Made by a program: the position numbers and the translations under genes. Shown here in pieces: positions 59,088-64,000 of a stretch of DNA of 64,000 nucleotides. Source of the stretch: Cognatiluteimonas weifangensis (GTDB taxonomy: Bacteria > Pseudomonadota > Gammaproteobacteria > Xanthomonadales > Xanthomonadaceae). The stretch is taken from positions 186,001 to 250,000 of the forward strand of contig NZ_QVPD01000005.1 of the NCBI RefSeq assembly GCF_003416885.1, in the 5' to 3' direction. The notes under the pieces are model-generated. The model saw only the letters and a list, made by a program, of their open reading frames with translations. It made no database searches and was not told the DNA's origin. Positions within the stretch are counted from its first letter, which is position 1. Each line of letters begins with the position of its first letter.

Positions 59088-60770
59088 ATGCGAGCGCACG
59101 GGTGGCGACTGGGGTGGAAGCGGGCGCGAGTCGCCGCGGCCGGATTCGGCGTGGCGCTGTGCGCCGGATTCGCATTCGCGGCGCCGCCGCAGGCGCAGGC
59201 CGTCGCGGTGCCGGTAGCCACGGATGCCGCGGGCGCGCTGCCGGCATCGTTGCAGGACTTCGACGCCTATGTCGAGAACGTGCGCCGGACCTTCGACGTG
59301 CCCGGCATCGCCGTGGCCATCGTCAAGGACGGGCAAGTGGTGCTGGAGCGCGGATACGGCCTGCGCGACCGCGAGGCCAATGCGCCGGTGGATGCGCACA
59401 CGCTGTTCGCGATCGCCTCCAACACCAAGGCCTTCACCGCGGCCTCGCTGCAGATGCTGGCACAGGACGGCAAGCTGGAAATGACCGACCGGGTGATCGA
59501 GCACCTGCCGTGGTTCCGCATGTCCGATCCCTACATCACCCACGAGATGCGCATCCGCGATCTGCTCGCGCACCGCAGCGGCCTCAGCCTGGGCGCCGGC
59601 GACCTGCTGTACTGGCCCACCACCGACTACAGCAACCGCGAGGTCGCCGAGCGGCTGAAGGACGTGCCGATCACCGGCGGTTTCCGCGAGCAGTACGCCT
59701 ACGACAACATCCTGTTCGGCGTGGCCCAGCTGGTGGTGGAGCAGGTGTCGGGCCTGCCGTTCGAGCGCTTCCTGCAGCAGCGCATCTTCGACCCGCTGGG
59801 CATGGCCGAAACCCGCTACAACAGCGACCACCTGCAGGGCCTGACGAACGTCGCCACCGGCTACGCCAAGGCCGACTTCAAGGACCTGGTGCCGGCGCCG
59901 CGCATGACCTGGGCCAATGTCGGCGGCGCCGGCGGCATCTATTCGAGCGTCCACGATCTGTCGCAGTGGGTACGGGCGCAGCTGGCCGGCGGCGTGTACG
60001 CGGGCGAGGGCGAGCAGGCCAAACGCCTGTTCACCGAGGAGCGCCAGCGGCAGATGTGGACAATGCTGACCCCGATCCCGGTGGCCAAGCCGTCGGTGCC
60101 GGAACTGGCGCCGGCCGTGCCCAACTTCATGGGCTACGGCGAGGGCTGGTACCTGGGCGACTACCGCGGCCGCAAGCTGGTCTGGCATACCGGCGGCTGG
60201 CCGGGCATGGTCTCGCGGGTGACGATGCTGCCGGAGCAGGGCATCGGCGTGATCGTGCTGACCAACGCCGAATCCGGCGCCGCCTTCAACGCGGTGACCA
60301 TGCGCGCGCTGGACGCGATGCTGGGGCCGCCGGCCTACGACTGGACCGCCGCCTACGCCGCAGCGCGGGCGAAGCAGGAAGGCAAGGCCGACGAAAGCTG
60401 GCGCAAGCACCTCGAGGCGCGCAATGCGGCCTCGAAGCCGTCGTTGCCGCTGGCGGCGTATGCCCAGACCTACCGCGATCCCTGGTATGGCGACGTCGTC
60501 GTCTCGCAGCAGGGCGGCAAGCTGCGGATCCGCTTCGCGCATACCGCCGACCTGGTCGGCACGCTGAGCCACTGGCAGCACGACACGTTCCAGGTGCGCT
60601 GGGACCAGCGCTGGCTCAACGCCGACGCCTTCCTGACGTTCGCACTGGATGCGGACGGCAAGATCCGCGAGGCGCGGATGCAGCCGATCTCGCCGCTGAC
60701 CGACTTCAGCTTCGATTTCCAGGATCTGCGGCTGGCGCCGCTGCCGCCGAAGGCCGCGGACCGACCCTGA
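59088..60770 (+). CDS. Beta-lactamase-like (class C/PBP4*) serine hydrolase with C-terminal domain
   Basis: 560 aa from ATG 59088 with GGGGAGA upstream. Signal peptide 1-32. Serine hydrolase motifs: SNTK (nucleophile Ser about 111), YAYDN (Tyr-x-Asn, about 204) and HTGG (about 366, KTG position). The last 100 residues (about 460-560) form a DUF3471-like beta domain (YAQTYRDPWYGDVVVSQQ). Such proteins are D-amino-acid peptidases, esterases or beta-lactamase relatives in the periplasm; resistance cannot be inferred. It lies between two BaiN-like genes that read the other way. Confidence 0.9.
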   Translation: MRAHGWRLGWKRARVAAAGFGVALCAGFAFAAPPQAQAVAVPVATDAAGALPASLQDFDAYVENVRRTFDVPGIAVAIVKDGQVVLERGYGLRDREANAPVDAHTLFAIASNTKAFTAASLQMLAQDGKLEMTDRVIEHLPWFRMSDPYITHEMRIRDLLAHRSGLSLGAGDLLYWPTTDYSNREVAERLKDVPITGGFREQYAYDNILFGVAQLVVEQVSGLPFERFLQQRIFDPLGMAETRYNSDHLQGLTNVATGYAKADFKDLVPAPRMTWANVGGAGGIYSSVHDLSQWVRAQLAGGVYAGEGEQAKRLFTEERQRQMWTMLTPIPVAKPSVPELAPAVPNFMGYGEGWYLGDYRGRKLVWHTGGWPGMVSRVTMLPEQGIGVIVLTNAESGAAFNAVTMRALDAMLGPPAYDWTAAYAAARAKQEGKADESWRKHLEARNAASKPSLPLAAYAQTYRDPWYGDVVVSQQGGKLRIRFAHTADLVGTLSHWQHDTFQVRWDQRWLNADAFLTFALDADGKIREARMQPISPLTDFSFDFQDLRLAPLPPKAADRP

Positions 60771-60965
60771 GGCGCGCGGCGGGCGCCGCGGAGGCCGCCC
60801 GACGCCGGCGCCGCGCCGGCCGCGTGGACGCGGCCGCGAGGCGGTGCGCAGTCGCGCGGGCCGGCGCGGGATCGGCCACGAGTGCTTGGCGGGCGCGGCT
60901 TGCGCCATCACGCACGCGATCGCGCCCGGATCCGGGCCGGCCGGGCCCGCTGCGGTCGCGTCCGG

Positions 60966-62159
60966 TCACAGTGCGCTGCCGGCGGCGTGGCCGGAGGCCC
61001 AGGCCCACTGGAAGTTGTAGCCGCCCAGCCAGCCGCTGACGTCGACCACCTCGCCGATGAAATACAGCCCCGGAACCAGCTTCGACTGCAGCGTTGCCGA
61101 CGACAGGCCGTCGGTGTCGACCCCGCCCAGGGTCACTTCGGCGGTGCGGTAGCCTTCGGTGCCGCTGGCGACCAGCGGCCACGCCGTCAGGAGCGCGGCG
61201 ATTTCGCGCAGTTGCGGCAGCGTGAACTGGCGCAGCGGCCGCGCTGGCTGCAACGGCTGCAGCCAGTGCTCGCACAGCCGTTGCGCAAAGCGGCGCGGCA
61301 GCAGGTCCGCCAATACCGTCTTCAGTTCCGCCGCCGGGCGTTCGCACTGCTGTTGTTGCAGCGTGTCGAGCGCGTCGATGCCCGGCAGCAGGTCCAGGCG
61401 CAGATCCTCGCCCGGTTGCCAGAACGAGGAAATCTGCAGGATCGCCGGCCCGCTGACGCCGCGATGGGTGAACAGCATGGCGTTGCGGAAACTGGCGCCG
61501 CCACAGCGCGCCTCGACCGGCAGCGCCACGCCGCTCAGATCCGCCAGCCGTTCGGCGTGCTTGCCGCTGAGCGTAAGCGGCACCAGGCCCGCGCGCGTGG
61601 GCAGCACCGCGTGGCCGAACTGCCGTGCCAGCGCGTAACCGAAACCGCTGGCGCCCATGCTCGGGATCGACAGCCCGCCGCTGGCCACCACCAGAGCCGG
61701 CGCGGAAAACGCGCCTTGCGTGGTCCGCACGCGGAAGCCCGTGGCCTCGCGCTGCACCTGCTCGACGCTGCAGGAGGTGGCGATCCGCACCCCGGCCGCC
61801 GCGCACTCGTCCAGCAGCATCTTCACGATCAGCTTGGAGGAGACGTCGCAGAACAGCTGCCCGAGCTCCTTCTCGTGCCACGCGATGCCGTGGCGCTCGA
61901 CCAGGGCGAGGAAATCCTGCGGCGTGTAGCGCGCCAGCGCCGATTTGCAGAAGTGCGGATTGGCCGACAGGTAATTGGCCGGCGAGGCGCCTGTGTTGGT
62001 GAAGTTGCAGCGTCCGCCGCCGGACATCGGGATTTTCTTGCCGACCCGGTTGGCGTGTTCGAGCACCAGCACGCGGCGGCCGCGCTGGCCGGCGGTCAGC
62101 GCGCACATCAACCCGGCCGCGCCGCCGCCGACGACCAGGGCGTCGAAGGCCTCCGCCAC
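60966..62159 (-). CDS. BaiN/HI0933-type NAD(P)/FAD-dependent oxidoreductase
   Basis: 397 aa. FAD-binding DALVVGGGAAGLMCALTAGQ (about 6-25), RVGKKIPMSGGGRCNFTNTG (the family hallmark, about 38-57), LVVASGGLSIPSMGASGFGY and the C-terminal GEVVDVSGWLGGYNFQWAWASG. Well matched to the standard BaiN branch. In gut bacteria BaiN reduces bile-acid intermediates; elsewhere the role is unknown. Ends 4 bases before yaeQ begins on the same strand (yaeQ upstream). Confidence 0.9.
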   Translation of the reverse strand: MAEAFDALVVGGGAAGLMCALTAGQRGRRVLVLEHANRVGKKIPMSGGGRCNFTNTGASPANYLSANPHFCKSALARYTPQDFLALVERHGIAWHEKELGQLFCDVSSKLIVKMLLDECAAAGVRIATSCSVEQVQREATGFRVRTTQGAFSAPALVVASGGLSIPSMGASGFGYALARQFGHAVLPTRAGLVPLTLSGKHAERLADLSGVALPVEARCGGASFRNAMLFTHRGVSGPAILQISSFWQPGEDLRLDLLPGIDALDTLQQQQCERPAAELKTVLADLLPRRFAQRLCEHWLQPLQPARPLRQFTLPQLREIAALLTAWPLVASGTEGYRTAEVTLGGVDTDGLSSATLQSKLVPGLYFIGEVVDVSGWLGGYNFQWAWASGHAAGSAL

Positions 62160-62163
62160 GCGC

Positions 62164-62718
62164 TCAGGCCCGTTCGGCGGGGGCCATGCGCAGGCTCAGC
62201 TGCACGCTGACGCTGGTGCCTTCGCCGTACAGCTCGGCCTGGCCGTCCTGGATCATGCATTGCAGGCGCATGCCGCGGTCGGCCACCGCGGCCAGCGCGT
62301 CGACCGTCTCCGGCGACAGGTCGATCACCGTCAGGTTGTCGCAGCGCGACAGGGTGCGGGCGGCCTTGTGCCACCACGGGTCGGCGCCGTGGCCGCGGTA
62401 GTTGATCACCACCACCTGCCGCGCGCGGCCGCAGGCCTTGCGCACGCGCGCCTCGTCGGGCTGGCCGAGGTCGATCCACAGCTCGATCTCGCCGCTGCGC
62501 GACCTGCGCCACAGGTCCGGTTCGTCGTCGCTGGACAGGCCGCGGCCGAATTCCAGGCGCTCGTCGGCATGCAGCGCGAACGCCAGCAGCCGCACCATCA
62601 GCCGCTCGTCGGTTTCCGACGGGTGCCGCGCCAGCGTCAGCGAGTGGGTGGCGTAGTAGTTGCGGTCCATGTCGCTGACCTGCAACTCGGCGCGGAATAC
62701 GGTGGCCTTGAGCGCCAT
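62164..62718 (-). CDS. yaeQ: YaeQ family protein
   Basis: 184 aa. Typical start ALKATVFRAELQVSDMDRNY and the conserved HPSETDERLMVRLLAFALHA, then FGRGLSSDDEPDLW and DLGQPDEARVRKAC. The family has a PD-(D/E)xK-like fold but no proven activity; it was once thought to replace the RfaH antiterminator. The intergenic spacing to the BaiN-like gene (4 bases) suggests an operon with deaD upstream on the same strand. Confidence 0.92.
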   Translation of the reverse strand: MALKATVFRAELQVSDMDRNYYATHSLTLARHPSETDERLMVRLLAFALHADERLEFGRGLSSDDEPDLWRRSRSGEIELWIDLGQPDEARVRKACGRARQVVVINYRGHGADPWWHKAARTLSRCDNLTVIDLSPETVDALAAVADRGMRLQCMIQDGQAELYGEGTSVSVQLSLRMAPAERA

Positions 62719-62719
62719 G

Positions 62720-64000
62720 TCAGCCGCGCGGCTTGTCAGGCCTGCGCAGGCCCGGCTTGCCGGGGCCGGGCTTGCGGAAGCCGGGTTTGCGCGGCACGCC
62801 GGACGGCGGCTTGCCGGCGTGCGGGCGCTGGCCGTGTCCGGGGACGGCATCGGTGTCGGCGGCGCCGGCGCGCTGCATCCGCAGCGGGCGGCCGGCGACG
62901 CGCACCTTCTTCAGGTGCTCGAGCAGCGCGCGCGGCATGCCTTCGGGCAGGTCGACCAGGCTGTAGTCGTCGCGGATGTCGATGCGGCCGATGTAGCGGC
63001 TTTCCAGCTCGGCTTCGTTGGCGATCGCGCCGACGATGTTGCCCGGCTGCACGCCGTGCGCATGGCCGACCTCGATGCGGAAGGTCTCCATGCCGACTTC
63101 GGGCGCCTGGCGGCGCGGGCGCGGTGCGGGGCGGTCGTCGTCGAACAGCGCTTCGCCGGCATTGGTTGCCGGGTGCCGTCTTGCAGCCTCGTCCTCCTCG
63201 CGCAGGCGGGGGGCCGGTGCCTTTGCATGAGCGGAAGTCGCCGGATGGGCGGGCGGGCGCCCGCCGAAAGCCCCGCTTTCGCGGGCATGACGGCTAGGGG
63301 GCGCACGGTCCCCGTGATGGTCGCGGAGGCTCCGTTCGGGCTGCGGCCGCTGCGGCGGCGCCTGCAGCAGCAGGGGGGTCTTGCCCTGCACCAGCTGCGC
63401 CAGGGCGGCGGCGATGTCGACCATCGGCACGTCGTGCTCGCGCTCGTAGCGCTCGACCAGTTCGCGAAAGATCGGCCGGTCGGTGCTTTCCAGCGCGGTG
63501 CCGATCTTGCCCAGGAACCTGGCGACCCGGCGCTCGTTGACCGCCTCCACGCTGGGCAGCTGCATCGGTTCGAGCTTCTGCCGCGTCGCGCGCTCGATCG
63601 CGCCGAGCATGCCGCGCTCGCGCGGCGCCACGAACAGGATCGCCTCGCCGCTGCGCCCGGCGCGGCCGGTGCGACCGATGCGGTGGACGTAGCTCTCGGT
63701 GTCGTAGGGGATGTCGTAGTTCAGCACGTGGCTGATGCGGTCCACGTCCAGACCGCGGGCGGCGACGTCGGTGGCGACGAGGATGTCGATGCGGCCGTCC
63801 TTGAGCGACTGCACCATCTTCTCGCGCTGCTTCTGCTCCACGTCGCCGTGGATCGCCGCCGCCGACAGGCCGCGGGCGGCGAGCTTCTCGGCCAGCTCCT
63901 GGGTGCCGAGCTTGGTGCGGGCGAAGATCAGCATGCCGTCGAAGGATTCGGCTTCCAGGATCCGGGTCAGCGCGTCGAGCTTGTTGACCCCGCTGACCAT
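62720..64000 (-). CDS. deaD: DEAD-box RNA helicase DeaD/CsdA, C-terminal part
   Basis: The visible 426 residues run from the helicase C domain to the end. Motifs IV-VI: LIFARTKLGTQELAEKL, TDVAARGLDV and YVHRIGRTGRAGRSG. A C-terminal DbpA/CsdA RNA-binding domain follows (RIEVGHAHGVQPGNIVGAIA, DLPEGMPRALLEHLKKVRV) and a Pro/Gly/Lys-rich basic tail. The N-terminal DEAD motif is outside the window. Between the helicase and RNA-binding domain is a linker of about 70 residues whose DNA contains a dispersed-repeat-like sequence (63258-63293). It unwinds RNA in ribosome assembly and cold response. yaeQ follows after 1 base. Confidence 0.92.
   Translation of the reverse strand: MVSGVNKLDALTRILEAESFDGMLIFARTKLGTQELAEKLAARGLSAAAIHGDVEQKQREKMVQSLKDGRIDILVATDVAARGLDVDRISHVLNYDIPYDTESYVHRIGRTGRAGRSGEAILFVAPRERGMLGAIERATRQKLEPMQLPSVEAVNERRVARFLGKIGTALESTDRPIFRELVERYEREHDVPMVDIAAALAQLVQGKTPLLLQAPPQRPQPERSLRDHHGDRAPPSRHARESGAFGGRPPAHPATSAHAKAPAPRLREEDEAARRHPATNAGEALFDDDRPAPRPRRQAPEVGMETFRIEVGHAHGVQPGNIVGAIANEAELESRYIGRIDIRDDYSLVDLPEGMPRALLEHLKKVRVAGRPLRMQRAGAADTDAVPGHGQRPHAGKPPSGVPRKPGFRKPGPGKPGLRRPDKPRG
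63258..63293 (-). repeat. REP-like repeat inserted in frame within deaD
   Basis: Read on the minus strand the sequence begins CCGTCATGCCCGCGAAAGCG and continues GGGCTTTCGGCGGGC. CCCGCGAAAGCGGG is a perfect hairpin. The CGTCAT(T/G)CCCGCGAAAGCGGG form is a widespread intergenic repeat in proteobacteria. Here it is translated as part of the disordered linker (HARESGAFGGRP region). Confidence 0.55.

Noticed and set aside
59088..60770. Serine hydrolase as an antibiotic-resistance beta-lactamase
   Set aside because: SxxK, YxN and HTG motifs are shared with peptidases and esterases; the long C-terminal domain is not that of class C beta-lactamases, so resistance is not supported.
1..64000. tRNA, rRNA, riboswitch or complete insertion sequence
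   Set aside because: None could be recognised by eye; a covariance-model scan was not possible.

Overview
The window is a stretch of a high-G+C gammaproteobacterial chromosome. Gene content and style (DedA-rhodanese fusion, DUF3011 lipoprotein, many c-di-GMP proteins, an integron-type cassette array with long attC sites) point to the Xanthomonadaceae/Lysobacteraceae (Luteimonas/Lysobacter/Xanthomonas relatives). That assignment is inference from gene content, not from a marker gene. No rRNA, tRNA, CRISPR array, transposase or integrase was recognised.

Layout. 1-2920: end of an HDAC-family gene and a periplasmic-sensor/PAS/GGDEF/EAL protein. 3139-8392: a block of visibly lower G+C made of eight gene cassettes, each followed by an attC recombination site, with no integrase gene beside it (a CALIN-type array). 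The cassettes encode a GNAT acetyltransferase, two restriction-endonuclease-like proteins, a HEPN-like protein, two lipoproteins and two small membrane proteins. 8400-16500: VOC protein, DedA-rhodanese, RIO-type kinase, acyltransferase, a 79-aa Cys-tailed protein, methyltransferase, GST, M14 peptidase and a histone-H1-like protein. 16700-27770: DUF1579, fadD, flavodoxin, deoC-deoD, a baeRF-HPF ribosome pair, peroxiredoxin, PLP decarboxylase, CapA-like and DJ-1-like proteins. 27946-35296: TIR-TolB-TPR protein, PAS-GGDEF-EAL protein, SDR, a one-chain fatty-acid kinase (FakA-FakB) and plsY. 35387-38342: a translationally coupled nitric-oxide-reductase-type operon. 38610-47770: MFS transporter, AhpD-like/cysteine-synthase pair, second 79-aa Cys-tailed protein, small zinc proteins, DUF3011, a repeat-rich intergenic block, YbhB-like, PhnA/YjdM-like, a split lipoate ligase and a luciferase-like oxidase. 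47966-64000: 7TM-DISM diguanylate cyclase, hydrolase, TRIC channel, HD protein, secreted Gln/Arg-rich protein, M1 peptidase, methyltransferase, two BaiN/HI0933-type flavoproteins flanking a beta-lactamase-like serine hydrolase, yaeQ and the C-terminal part of a DeaD RNA helicase.

Two themes tie separate parts together. First, the cassette array carries three consecutive genes with nuclease or RNase signatures (PD-(D/E)xK, HEPN Rx4H, PD-(D/E)xK), the profile expected of single-gene antiphage cassettes. Second, seven FNR/ANR-type 14-bp boxes (TTGAY-N4-RTCAA-like) lie upstream of unlinked genes: the NO-reductase operon, both 79-aa Cys-tailed proteins, deoC-deoD, fakA-fakB, the AhpD/cysteine-synthase pair and a DUF6522-like gene. 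At four of them a plausible -10 hexamer lies exactly where a class II FNR promoter needs it. This suggests a dispersed oxygen/NO-responsive regulon that includes uncharacterised small Cys-rich proteins.

Many long open frames on the opposite strand of these genes are high-G+C artefacts and are left out.
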